A stretch of DNA of 5,081 nt from Burkholderiales bacterium. GTDB lineage: Bacteria; Pseudomonadota; Gammaproteobacteria; Burkholderiales; SG8-39. Every line of letters begins with the position of its first letter. Position 1 is the first letter of the stretch. Under the pieces are notes generated by a model. The model was not told where the DNA came from. It did not search any database and worked only from the letters and a program-made list of their open reading frames with translations. The translations under genes were made by a program, and so were the position numbers. Shown here piece after piece: positions 1 through 5,081 of this stretch. The stretch lies in the NCBI GenBank assembly GCA_016649475.1, contig JAENXP010000244.1, positions 1 through 5,081 on the forward strand, read 5' to 3'.

Positions 1-44
1 ATCGGCGGTGCGCGTTCCGGCGCGTGCATGCCGCCCGGCGCGGG

Positions 45-953
45 CTATTTCGGCGACTGCTGCGCCAGTTCCAGCAGCACATCGCGCAGCCACTGCTGTG
101 CCGGATCGAGCTGATTGCGCTCGTGCCAGATTTCACCGACGGTGAAGCTTTCAATATCGAGCGGCGGCTCGAAGATGCGCAGTTTTGTCGCATAGCCGTG
201 GGCGAGGCGCTCAGGCAGGGCGCTGATCATGTCCGAGCGCGCGACAATCTCCGGCACCAGAAGAAAATGCGGCACAGCCAGCCGTACATGGCGTTTTCGC
301 CCCATCGTGGCCAGCACTGCGTCAATACGGGTGCTGAATCCACTGCCGGGCACAGACACCCGGATGTGCTCCAGGCTGCAGTATTTGTCCAGCGTCAGAC
401 GCGCGCCCACGCCCCGGTGATCGCGCCGCACCACCGCCACCATGCGCTCCGTATAGAGCGGCCGTGCATGCAATCCGGCCGGGGCGTTCTGCAGCCCTGT
501 GACGCAAAGGTCTACATCGCCGCTTTCCATCTGTTTTGCCACCAGGGGCAAATCGAGCGGCCTCACTTCCAGGCTCACCCCCGGCGCCTTGCGCTCGAGG
601 TAGTCCACCAGCTTCGGTAACAGCGCGTATTCGACGTAGTCCGAGGCCGACAGGGTGAAGGTGTGCTCGGCGCTGGCCGCGTCGAACGCCGAGCGCGGCT
701 GTACGATGGCGTCGATCTCGTCCAGCACCCGTCTTACCGGACCGAGCAGCTCCAGTGCCCGCGGCGTCGGCAGCATGCCGCGCGCGCTGCGCAACAGCAG
801 GGGATCGCCGAACAGTTCGCGCAGGCGCGCCAGCAGGGCGCTCGCCGCCGGCTGCGACAAGTGCAGGCGCACCGCGGCGCGTGACACGCTGCGCTCCGCC
901 AGCAGCGCATCCAGAGCCACCAGCAGGTTGAGGTCGACGTTTCTTATATCCAT
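45..953 (-). CDS. LysR-type transcriptional regulator, NodD/LeuO-like subgroup
   Basis: A DNA-binding transcription regulator of 302 residues, the usual LysR length. The N-terminal winged helix-turn-helix lies at about residues 5-65: a DLNLLVALDALLAERSVSRA start, then LHLSQPAASALLARLR as the recognition helix region, then FGDPLLLR. The rest is a periplasmic-binding-protein-like effector domain (about 95-300). The opening motif and the near-C-terminal WHERNQLDPAQQWLRD are typical of the NodD/LeuO/NahR/MexT-like subgroup, whose members usually activate a neighbouring or divergent gene in response to a small, often aromatic, molecule. The effector cannot be told from sequence. The ATG at 953 gives the canonical MDIRNVDLNLL start. 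No Shine-Dalgarno sequence precedes it, and the best promoter would start RNA only a few bases upstream, so the message may be almost leaderless. It diverges from a 44-codon gene, with a matching LysR-type site between them. The family is near certain, the target inferred. Confidence 0.95.
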   Translation of the reverse strand: MDIRNVDLNLLVALDALLAERSVSRAAVRLHLSQPAASALLARLRELFGDPLLLRSARGMLPTPRALELLGPVRRVLDEIDAIVQPRSAFDAASAEHTFTLSASDYVEYALLPKLVDYLERKAPGVSLEVRPLDLPLVAKQMESGDVDLCVTGLQNAPAGLHARPLYTERMVAVVRRDHRGVGARLTLDKYCSLEHIRVSVPGSGFSTRIDAVLATMGRKRHVRLAVPHFLLVPEIVARSDMISALPERLAHGYATKLRIFEPPLDIESFTVGEIWHERNQLDPAQQWLRDVLLELAQQSPK

Positions 954-958
954 AGAAC

Positions 959-973
959 AGATATAGTAAATCT
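959..973. repeat. Short inverted repeat AGAT-N7-ATCT
   Basis: AGAT at 959-962 and ATCT at 970-973 form a 15-base dyad that covers the candidate -10 of the LysR gene and shares its right arm with the ATC-N9-GAT motif at 970-984. LysR-type proteins bind as tetramers to paired dyads, so this may be the second half of the operator. The arms are short and the region is AT-rich, so chance is possible. Confidence 0.35.
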
Positions 974-991
974 AAAAAATCGATTCGACAA
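963..991 (-). promoter_or_regulatory. Candidate sigma-70 promoter for the LysR gene
   Basis: Read on the minus strand, TTGTCG (986-991, four of six matches to TTGACA) and TACTAT (963-968, four of six to TATAAT) are separated by exactly 17 bases. Transcription would begin near 956, only about three bases before the ATG at 953, which fits the lack of a ribosome binding site. It overlaps the ATC-N9-GAT motif, so binding there could repress the regulator's own gene. This is a pattern match only. Confidence 0.4.
970..984. promoter_or_regulatory. Putative LysR/NodD-type operator, ATC-N9-GAT
   Basis: ATC at 970-972 and GAT at 982-984 are separated by nine bases (TAAAAAATC), which also satisfies the general LysR T-N11-A rule (T971, A983). 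ATC-N9-GAT is the half-site consensus described for NodD boxes, and the adjacent regulator belongs to the NodD-like subgroup. It sits 16 bases upstream of the LysR start and directly before the candidate -35 of the divergent small gene, a usual position for an activation site. Its centre would be about 43 bases before the inferred small-gene transcription start. The regulatory role is inferred. Confidence 0.5.
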
Positions 992-1013
992 ATAAACAAA
1001 TGATGCTTAGACT
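985..1013 (+). promoter_or_regulatory. Candidate sigma-70 promoter for the small gene
   Basis: TCGACA (985-990, five of six matches to TTGACA) and TAGACT (1008-1013, four of six to TATAAT) are spaced by 17 bases in an AT-rich stretch. RNA would start near 1020, giving a leader of about 22 bases containing the Shine-Dalgarno sequence. The -35 directly abuts the ATC-N9-GAT motif and overlaps the opposing -35, so the two promoters could compete or be co-regulated. Prediction by eye only. Confidence 0.45.
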
Positions 1014-1026
1014 CATTCTAGAGGCC

Positions 1027-1035
1027 GGGAAAGGG
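1027..1035 (+). promoter_or_regulatory. Strong Shine-Dalgarno sequence of the small gene
   Basis: The purine run GGGAAAGGG lies seven bases before the ATG at 1043 (spacer CAATGCC). It fixes that start against the out-of-frame ATG at 1038, which is only two bases away and reads into a stop after two codons. This is the clearest ribosome binding site in the window. Confidence 0.65.
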
Positions 1036-1042
1036 CAATGCC

Positions 1043-1177
1043 ATGAATCCGGGTGCCGCTAAACTGATTGCGGGTTATGTCAGCGCCAGCGCAGCAGCGC
1101 TGTCGGCATCGGTGAAACTGGCGTGTATTTTCGGCGAACAGATGGCAGTCGCGTTCAGCGGGAGTTTCTTCCACTAG
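1043..1177 (+). CDS. Unrecognised 44-residue small protein divergent from LysR
   Basis: A 44-codon frame running from ATG (1043) to TAG (1175-1177), below the usual ORF cutoff. It begins MNPGAAKLIAGY and ends FSGSFFH. Residues 8-24 form an uncharged stretch rich in Ala, Ser, Leu and Val, followed by Lys25, a single Cys28 and Glu32. This could be a short membrane or amphipathic helix, but it is less hydrophobic than a standard transmembrane segment, and there is no clear signal-peptidase site. Support that it is a gene comes from context: a strong Shine-Dalgarno sequence at the right spacing, a plausible promoter, a downstream plus-strand terminator, and divergence from a LysR regulator with a matching operator motif. 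LysR proteins often control the divergent neighbour. I do not recognise the protein. It could be a regulatory or membrane small protein or a peptide precursor, or the transcript could act as a small RNA. Confidence 0.6.
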   Translation: MNPGAAKLIAGYVSASAAALSASVKLACIFGEQMAVAFSGSFFH

Positions 1178-1238
1178 GCAACGATACGATATAGAAGCAG
1201 CACAGTTTTCGCGGGTCTCCTCCTCCTCTCCCCGCGCG
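1178..1238 (+). other. 3' untranslated stretch between small gene and its terminator
   Basis: These 61 bases carry no frame I can support. They hold an A/G-rich start followed by a pyrimidine run (tctcctcctcctctcccc, 1216-1233). On the plus strand this is the 3' end of the small gene's predicted transcript. On the minus strand it would be read through by RNA leaving the operon that ends at 1286. Confidence 0.4.
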
Positions 1239-1283
1239 GGCAGGGTGGCCGGTAACAGCCGGTACCCTGCCTTTTTTCTTTTT
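1239..1283 (+). terminator. Intrinsic terminator of the small gene
   Basis: GGCAGGGT (1239-1246) pairs perfectly with ACCCTGCC (1264-1271). Inside it, CCGG (1249-1252) pairs with CCGG (1259-1262) around the loop TAACAG, leaving a small bulge or wobble. The stem is followed at once by a T-tract, TTTTTTCTTTTT (1272-1283). It is a textbook plus-strand terminator. On the minus strand the stem is followed by GC-rich sequence with no T run, so it should not stop the opposing operon efficiently. The tract ends two bases before the stop codon of the convergent gene. Confidence 0.9.
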
Positions 1284-1285
1284 GT

Positions 1286-1882
1286 CTATGCACGCAGCTG
1301 ATGCAAGCGCTGCAGATCCTCCGGCCGGTCCACGTCCCACATCAGCGCCAATTCGCACCAACGCAATTTGCCGCGCGCCAGCCGCACGCGCGTCTCCTGC
1401 ATCACAGTCGCCGTACCCCATGGGATGCCCGCGAACAACTGCGCCGGCGGATGGCGTGCCAGACCAATGAGCACGTAGCCACCGTCCTCGGCCGGACCGA
1501 AGACTGCGTCGTTTCCATCGACGAGCGCAGCGGCGGCTTCCTGCAAATATGCGGGCGTCAGCGCCGGACAGTCGCAACCGATCAATAACCCCGGAGAGCC
1601 CGCTGCCAACGCAGACTCCAGGGCGTGCGCCATGCGTGCGCCCAGATCGCCGTCGCACTGCGTGCGCAGGCCGATGCCGTGGCGCTGCGCGCAGGCCGCA
1701 AAAAACGGATCATCCGGCCCGGGCGCACACCACAATTCAAGCGTGCCCAGCCGCGCTTCCTCGGCCGTGCGCAGCGTGCGCTCGATCAGTTGCCGCTGAA
1801 GCAGCGCGGCGCCGCTCTCGCCCAGTGAGGGAATCAGGCGCGTCTTCACCTGCCCCGGCGTCGGCGCCTTGGCGAAAACCAT
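1286..1882 (-). CDS. TIGR04282/DUF2064 family glycosyltransferase (arsenosugar-type)
   Basis: A cytoplasmic GT-A-fold protein of about 198 residues, related to nucleotidyltransferases such as CofC/MobA. Visible signatures: the nucleotide-binding loop FAKAPTPGQVKTRL (3-16), CDGDLGARM (76-84), the metal-binding-type GCDCPALT (102-109), GPAEDGGY (129-136), PWGT (154-157) and a late DVDRPEDL (183-190). The family is named for arsenosugar biosynthesis from its genomic neighbours; the reaction is not established by sequence. It follows the TIGR04283 gene with a 10-base gap, and the two families commonly occur as neighbours. The start is uncertain. ATG 1882 cuts the first beta strand short (RI precedes it). 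GTG 1903 would overlap the upstream gene by 11 bases and restore the strand. ATG 1951 would add 23 atypical residues. None has a good Shine-Dalgarno sequence, so translation is probably coupled to the gene before it. Confidence 0.88.
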   Translation of the reverse strand: MVFAKAPTPGQVKTRLIPSLGESGAALLQRQLIERTLRTAEEARLGTLELWCAPGPDDPFFAACAQRHGIGLRTQCDGDLGARMAHALESALAAGSPGLLIGCDCPALTPAYLQEAAAALVDGNDAVFGPAEDGGYVLIGLARHPPAQLFAGIPWGTATVMQETRVRLARGKLRWCELALMWDVDRPEDLQRLHQLRA

Positions 1883-1892
1883 GATGCGGCAA

Positions 1893-2582
1893 TTATTGGC
1901 CACGCCTGCCGTAGGCGCGCGCCAGCCGGGCCGGCGCCGCGCCGAATGCATATTGCAGGCGCAACCACCACATCAGCACGATAGTGCGCAGCACACCGGC
2001 GCTTTCCCAGCGGCGCGCCGAAGTCAGGCAGCGCTCGCGCAGGCATAGGGGCGCGGATATGCGGCGCAAGCGCGCGCTGATGGCGATGTCCTCCATCAAC
2101 TCCTGGCGCGGGTAGCCGCCGACGGCTTCGAACACCTCGCGCCGCACGAATATGCCCTGGTCGCCGGTGCATATATGGGTCAGGCGGGAACGCAAATTCA
2201 TCATGCTTTCCACCAGCCGCAAAAGAGGATGGGAACCTGCGATCTGCACGTCGAAGCGACCCCAGGCGCGACCGTGCGCGGCCAAGCCCTGCAGCACGAG
2301 GCGGTCGGGCCCATCGGGCAGGCGCGAATCGGCGTGCAGGAACAGGAGCACATCGCCCGCCGCGGCGCGCGCTCCGGCATTCATCTGCTCGGCGCGGCCC
2401 GCGGGTGAGCTAAGGACCTGGTCGGCCAGACCCCGGGCGAGAGCCGCGGTCGCGTGGATGGAGCCGCCGTCGGCCACGATGAGCTCATGGCCGCGGCGGC
2501 GCAATTCCCCCAGAGACTCGAGGGTGGCCACGATGCGCGGCGCCTCGTCAAGCGTCGGAATGATGATGGACAGTCGTTTCAT
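1893..2582 (-). CDS. TIGR04283 family glycosyltransferase (GT2, arsenosugar-type)
   Basis: A family 2 glycosyltransferase of 229 residues, GT-A fold, no obvious signal peptide. It begins MKRLSIIIPTLDEA, the usual first strand. Further motifs are VADGGSIHAT (36-45), the DxD-like FLHADS (81-86), TGDQGIFVRR (139-148), LMEDIAISARLRR (162-174) and SARRWE (188-193), with a hydrophobic MWWLRLQYAFG tail; together these are diagnostic of TIGR04283. The nucleotide-sugar site normally reads DGGSxDGT; here the second acidic position is His43, and the gene is otherwise intact. The family occurs beside radical-SAM ArsS and ArsM in some genomes, hence the name, but neither is seen here, so the acceptor is unknown. 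The start at 2582 is chosen by homology; a longer frame from 2765 adds 61 Arg/Cys-rich residues that overlap the kinase gene. No clear Shine-Dalgarno sequence. It lies 52 bases after the kinase stop. Confidence 0.92.
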   Translation of the reverse strand: MKRLSIIIPTLDEAPRIVATLESLGELRRRGHELIVADGGSIHATAALARGLADQVLSSPAGRAEQMNAGARAAAGDVLLFLHADSRLPDGPDRLVLQGLAAHGRAWGRFDVQIAGSHPLLRLVESMMNLRSRLTHICTGDQGIFVRREVFEAVGGYPRQELMEDIAISARLRRISAPLCLRERCLTSARRWESAGVLRTIVLMWWLRLQYAFGAAPARLARAYGRRGQ

Positions 2583-2634
2583 GCGGCACGCGCTGCGCAC
2601 GCGGGAAACGATGCACGGCGCGTCAATCAAAACC
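2583..2634 (-). other. Intergenic gap between kinase fusion and glycosyltransferase
   Basis: These 52 bases separate the signalling genes from the glycosyltransferase pair. They contain GC-rich near-repeats (gcacgcg at 2586-2592 and again at 2597-2603) around the palindrome tgcgca, but no stem followed by a T-tract and no convincing promoter. I read it as an operon-internal spacer. Confidence 0.4.
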
Positions 2635-4701
2635 TTACGACGGTTTTGCGCGCAGCGCGACTTGCGTCCATACGCGGTCGATGGCTGCGAGCACTTCGTC
2701 CGCGTTCTGCAGGCGCTCAGCCGGATCCTTGGCCAGCATGCCGTCGAGCAAGCCCTGGTAGTCATCCAGCCCGGCCGGCAGCCTGGGCACCGGCGCGTGC
2801 ACGTGCTGAGAAATCAACTCGACGATGGAGCTGCCGTCAAACGGGCGCCGATTCATGAGCATTTCGTAAAAAATGATGCCCAGGCTATAAATGTCGGAAC
2901 GCTCCGTTGCCCGCTTGCCACTGGCCTGCTCCGGCGAAATGTAATAGGGCGTGCCGAAGAACTCGCCGTGCACGGTCCTGTCCATCGAGCCCTCCGAGCG
3001 CTTGGCGATGCCGAAATCGGCCAGCACCATGGTGCCGTCGGCGCGCAGCATCATGTTCGCCGGCTTGACATCACGGTGCACTATCCCGAGGCTATGGATT
3101 TCCGCGAGCGCGGCGGCCGCCTGCGCCAGCAAGGACAGCGCCTGACGCGGCGACAGTCCCTTTGCGATGACGTCTTTCAGACTGCCGCCGGTGAAGTACT
3201 CCATCGCGATATAGGCGTAGTCGTCGGTGAACCCCTTGTCGTAGATCCTGACCACGTTGGTATGGTCGATATCGGAGATCAGCGCCGACTCCTGGATGAA
3301 GCGCTGCAGCAGCTGCTTGTCATCGCTGGGCCGCGCGTTGAGGATTTTCAGCGCCACCTGCGCGCCGTCCGATTCGCGCTCGGCGAGAAAGACGTTGGAC
3401 ATGCCGCCTTCCCCGATCTTGGACTGTACCCGGTAGCCCTTGATCTGCAGCTGCCGTCCCGCGGCCAGCGCCTTGCTCAGGTCGCTGGTGATGATGCGCA
3501 GCGTTTCCGACAACGCCGCTTTGGCCGCGCGTGCGGTCATCTGCGCGTTTTCCGCGAGCGCAGCACGCAGCGATTCCGGCACCTCGATCGGACCCTCCTC
3601 GGCACCCTCTGCGGCGCCTATGCCGGTGACTTCCAGGGCCTCGACCGGGATATGGCGACCGCGCAGTTCCAGCAGTCGCGACTCGCCGGTGCTTACCAGG
3701 CTCCCGGCCATGCTGATGGTGGCCGTACTCGCCACTACCGGCCAGCCCAACTCCTTCGTCTGCCCCTCCAGGCGCGACGCGACATTGACGCTGTCCCCGA
3801 CCACAGTCAGGTCCTCGGCTCCGGGAGGTCCGATGCGCACTTCCATCAACTCGCCGGTATGGATGCCCACGCCGGTGGCGAAATCGGGCAAGCCGCTCAG
3901 GTCGAAATGCCGCTTGAACCAGCCGCCAAAGGCGTTCGCCGCAAGCACGATTCCGAGTCCGGCGCGCACGGCGCGGCGGGCATGGTTGTCCTCGCCGTCC
4001 TCTTCGCGCGGCTCGAACACCACCATGATGCCGTCGCCGATAAGCTTCGCAATGCGTCCGCCGTTGCGCACGATCGGCTGGCACACCGCCTCGAAATAGG
4101 CGTTGAGCAATTCGGCGATCTGGCCCGCGGTGAGACGCTCCGAATAGGTGGTGAAATTGCGCACGTCGGCGAACAGCACCGTGGCCTCGGTCATCTTGCC
4201 GGTCAGACCGGCGGTCTCCGCGAACGTCAGCGGCCGCTCGGCATTGGCGCCGCTAATGCTCTCCCGATACCAGCGCTTGAGCTCGTCGTTTCCCGCGATC
4301 AGGCGCTCGGCCAGCGAGCGCGCCGCATTTTCGTACTTCTTCAGCCTTGAATTCACCGCGTCGATCAGCTCATCGCGGGTGAACGGCTTGTTGAGGAAAT
4401 CATCCGCGCCGAGGTTCATGCCGCGGCGCATGCTGGTCTTGTCGTTGAGCGCCGTAAGGAAGATGAACGGGGTGTCGGCGAAACGCGGGTCCCCGCGCAG
4501 CGCGTCCAGCATGCCGAATCCGTCGAGCTCGGGCATCATCACGTCGCTGATGATCAGGTCCGGCGCGAAGCTCTTGGCATGTTCAATGCCGGCGCGTCCG
4601 TTTTCGGCCGAGTCCAACTCGTAGCCCTCGCCTTTCAGCATCAGCGTCAGGTTCAGACGGATTGAGGCCTCGTCCTCGACCACCAGAATTTTCTTTTTCA
4701 C
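2635..4701 (-). CDS. Receiver - class III adenylate cyclase - Ser/Thr kinase fusion
   Basis: A soluble 688-residue signalling protein with three modules. Receiver, about 1-120: acidic pocket Glu9/Asp10, phospho-acceptor Asp53 in SDVMMPELDG, Thr83, Lys105. A charged helical linker (about 120-155) follows. Class III cyclase, about 158-355: metal-binding Asp179 (LFADVRNFT) and Asp223 (KLIGDGIMVVF), adenine-selecting Lys219 and Thr299, and Asn306/Arg310 in VNVASR; the set is complete and argues for cAMP over cGMP. After a second helical linker, a Hanks-type kinase (about 421-680): glycine loop IGEGGMSNVFLAE, Lys452, Glu471, HRD 542-544, Asn549, DFG 562-564, SPE 589-591, Asp603, Arg663; possible activation-loop sites Ser572 and Thr576. 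No membrane segment or PASTA repeats. The GTG start at 4701 gives the typical VKKKILVVEDE opening, an AGGA upstream, and a GTGA overlap with the preceding receiver gene; ATG 4719 is the alternative. Domains are certain, partners unknown. Confidence 0.95.
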   Translation of the reverse strand: MKKKILVVEDEASIRLNLTLMLKGEGYELDSAENGRAGIEHAKSFAPDLIISDVMMPELDGFGMLDALRGDPRFADTPFIFLTALNDKTSMRRGMNLGADDFLNKPFTRDELIDAVNSRLKKYENAARSLAERLIAGNDELKRWYRESISGANAERPLTFAETAGLTGKMTEATVLFADVRNFTTYSERLTAGQIAELLNAYFEAVCQPIVRNGGRIAKLIGDGIMVVFEPREEDGEDNHARRAVRAGLGIVLAANAFGGWFKRHFDLSGLPDFATGVGIHTGELMEVRIGPPGAEDLTVVGDSVNVASRLEGQTKELGWPVVASTATISMAGSLVSTGESRLLELRGRHIPVEALEVTGIGAAEGAEEGPIEVPESLRAALAENAQMTARAAKAALSETLRIITSDLSKALAAGRQLQIKGYRVQSKIGEGGMSNVFLAERESDGAQVALKILNARPSDDKQLLQRFIQESALISDIDHTNVVRIYDKGFTDDYAYIAMEYFTGGSLKDVIAKGLSPRQALSLLAQAAAALAEIHSLGIVHRDVKPANMMLRADGTMVLADFGIAKRSEGSMDRTVHGEFFGTPYYISPEQASGKRATERSDIYSLGIIFYEMLMNRRPFDGSSIVELISQHVHAPVPRLPAGLDDYQGLLDGMLAKDPAERLQNADEVLAAIDRVWTQVALRAKPS
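4698..4701 (-). promoter_or_regulatory. GTGA stop-start overlap coupling receiver and fusion genes
   Basis: On the minus strand the GTG start of the fusion (4701-4699) and the TGA stop of the receiver (4700-4698) share bases. AGGA at 4708-4705 lies just before it, with tight spacing. Such four-base overlaps normally mean terminating ribosomes restart, keeping the two proteins in fixed ratio. This decides the GTG start over the ATG at 4719. Confidence 0.7.
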
Positions 4702-5069
4702 GTTTCCTGCCCCAGACATCGCTTGATCGCGCCGCGCAGCTGCTCCAGGTTGAACGGTTTGGCCAGCACCTCGGTCGCCCCGCGTTTCAGACCCAGCGCG
4801 CGCGCATCGTCGTTCATCGCGGCGGAAAACAGCAGCACCGGAACGTCGGCGAACCGCGGCTCCGCGCGCAAGGTCTCGAGCACGGCGTAGCCGCCCAGAT
4901 GCGGCATGACGACATCGCAGATGACGAGCTGCGGATGGAATTGCCCCGCCTGCGCGAGCCCCTGCTTGCCGTCGGCGGCCCAGGCGAGCTCGTGCCCGTC
5001 AATGCGCATCACCTGACGCATGAATTCAAGATTCGACTGGTCGTCGTCGATGAGCAATACCCGCGCCAC
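4698..5069 (-). CDS. Single-domain response regulator (CheY-like receiver)
   Basis: A stand-alone receiver domain of 123 residues with no output domain. Acidic pocket Asp8-Asp10 (LLIDDDQ), phospho-acceptor Asp52 (VICDVVMP), Ser82 at the switch position and Lys104 in AKPF are all present, so it should be phosphorylated by a histidine kinase or act as a phosphate shuttle or sink. The usual MDG after the phosphorylation motif reads LGG here. It resembles the receiver of the following fusion gene closely (both have an LR-x-x-PRFAD-x-P stretch), suggesting duplication. Its stop overlaps the next start (GTGA), so the two are translationally coupled and probably act together. The start is GTG at 5069, matching the family N-terminus, without a clear Shine-Dalgarno sequence. 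The frame stays open through the last 12 bases of the window, so a slightly longer gene cannot be excluded. Confidence 0.92.
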   Translation of the reverse strand: MARVLLIDDDQSNLEFMRQVMRIDGHELAWAADGKQGLAQAGQFHPQLVICDVVMPHLGGYAVLETLRAEPRFADVPVLLFSAAMNDDARALGLKRGATEVLAKPFNLEQLRGAIKRCLGQET

Positions 5070-5081
5070 GATCAGGCCGCC

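Noticed and set aside
1..44. A possible next gene starting at ATG 29-27 on the minus strand, 15 bases after the LysR stop
   Set aside because: Only nine codons are visible before the window edge, with a weak GGGCGG upstream; too little to call.
322..999. A 225-codon minus-strand frame overlapping the LysR gene
   Set aside because: Arg/Gly/Ala-rich shadow frame; the LysR frame carries the family motifs.
1038..1046. Two-codon frame ATG-CCA-TGA overlapping the small gene's start
   Set aside because: Only two bases from the Shine-Dalgarno sequence, so poorly placed for initiation; likely chance.
1216..1233. Pyrimidine-rich run after the small gene as a possible regulatory element
   Set aside because: No repeat unit or partner sequence gives it a supported role.
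1155..1658. A 167-codon minus-strand frame running from the glycosyltransferase into the intergenic terminator
   Set aside because: Low-complexity Gly/Arg composition, crosses the terminator hairpin, and lies out of frame with the DUF2064 protein.
2583..2765. N-terminal extension of the TIGR04283 gene from ATG 2765
   Set aside because: The 61 added residues are Arg/Cys-rich, overlap the kinase C-terminus and precede a perfect family N-terminus at 2582.
2152..4350. A 732-codon open frame on the plus strand, antisense to the kinase fusion and the glycosyltransferase
   Set aside because: It is His/Arg/Gln-rich with no recognisable domain, and the opposite strand encodes full, motif-complete proteins. 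Long antisense frames are expected in GC-rich coding DNA.

Overview
The window is GC-rich DNA with the gene density of a proteobacterial chromosome. The family mix points to a gamma- or betaproteobacterium: a NodD-like LysR regulator, a two-component receiver, a cyclase/Hanks-kinase fusion and a TIGR04282/TIGR04283 glycosyltransferase pair. That placement is an inference from gene content and codon style, because there is no rRNA or other marker. I see no tRNA, rRNA, CRISPR array, insertion sequence or phage gene.

Right half and middle (5069 down to 1286, minus strand): four genes read leftward as one probable operon. The order is a stand-alone receiver (CheY-like) protein, a 688-residue fusion of receiver, class III nucleotide cyclase and Ser/Thr kinase, a TIGR04283-type family 2 glycosyltransferase, and a TIGR04282/DUF2064-type nucleotidyl/glycosyltransferase. 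The receiver and the fusion overlap by four bases (GTGA). The next gaps are 52 and about 10 bases. The operon promoter must lie to the right of the window. The fusion protein keeps the catalytic residues of both enzymes, so one soluble protein could take a phosphorelay input and give both a cyclic nucleotide and a protein-phosphorylation output. The two downstream enzymes belong to families named for arsenosugar biosynthesis, but no arsM or arsS gene is visible here.

Left part (45-1284): a LysR-type regulator reads leftward from 953. Diverging from it is a gene too short for ordinary ORF calling: a 44-codon reading frame at 1043-1177. It has a strong Shine-Dalgarno sequence, a plausible -35/-10 pair, and a strong intrinsic terminator at 1239-1283 that works only for the plus strand. 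The AT-rich region between the two genes holds an ATC-N9-GAT motif, the consensus for NodD-like LysR regulators, squeezed between or over the two promoters. The simplest reading is that the LysR protein controls itself and the small gene. The small protein is not recognised.

The most interesting items are the three-module signalling fusion with its coupled receiver, and the LysR/small-protein divergent unit.
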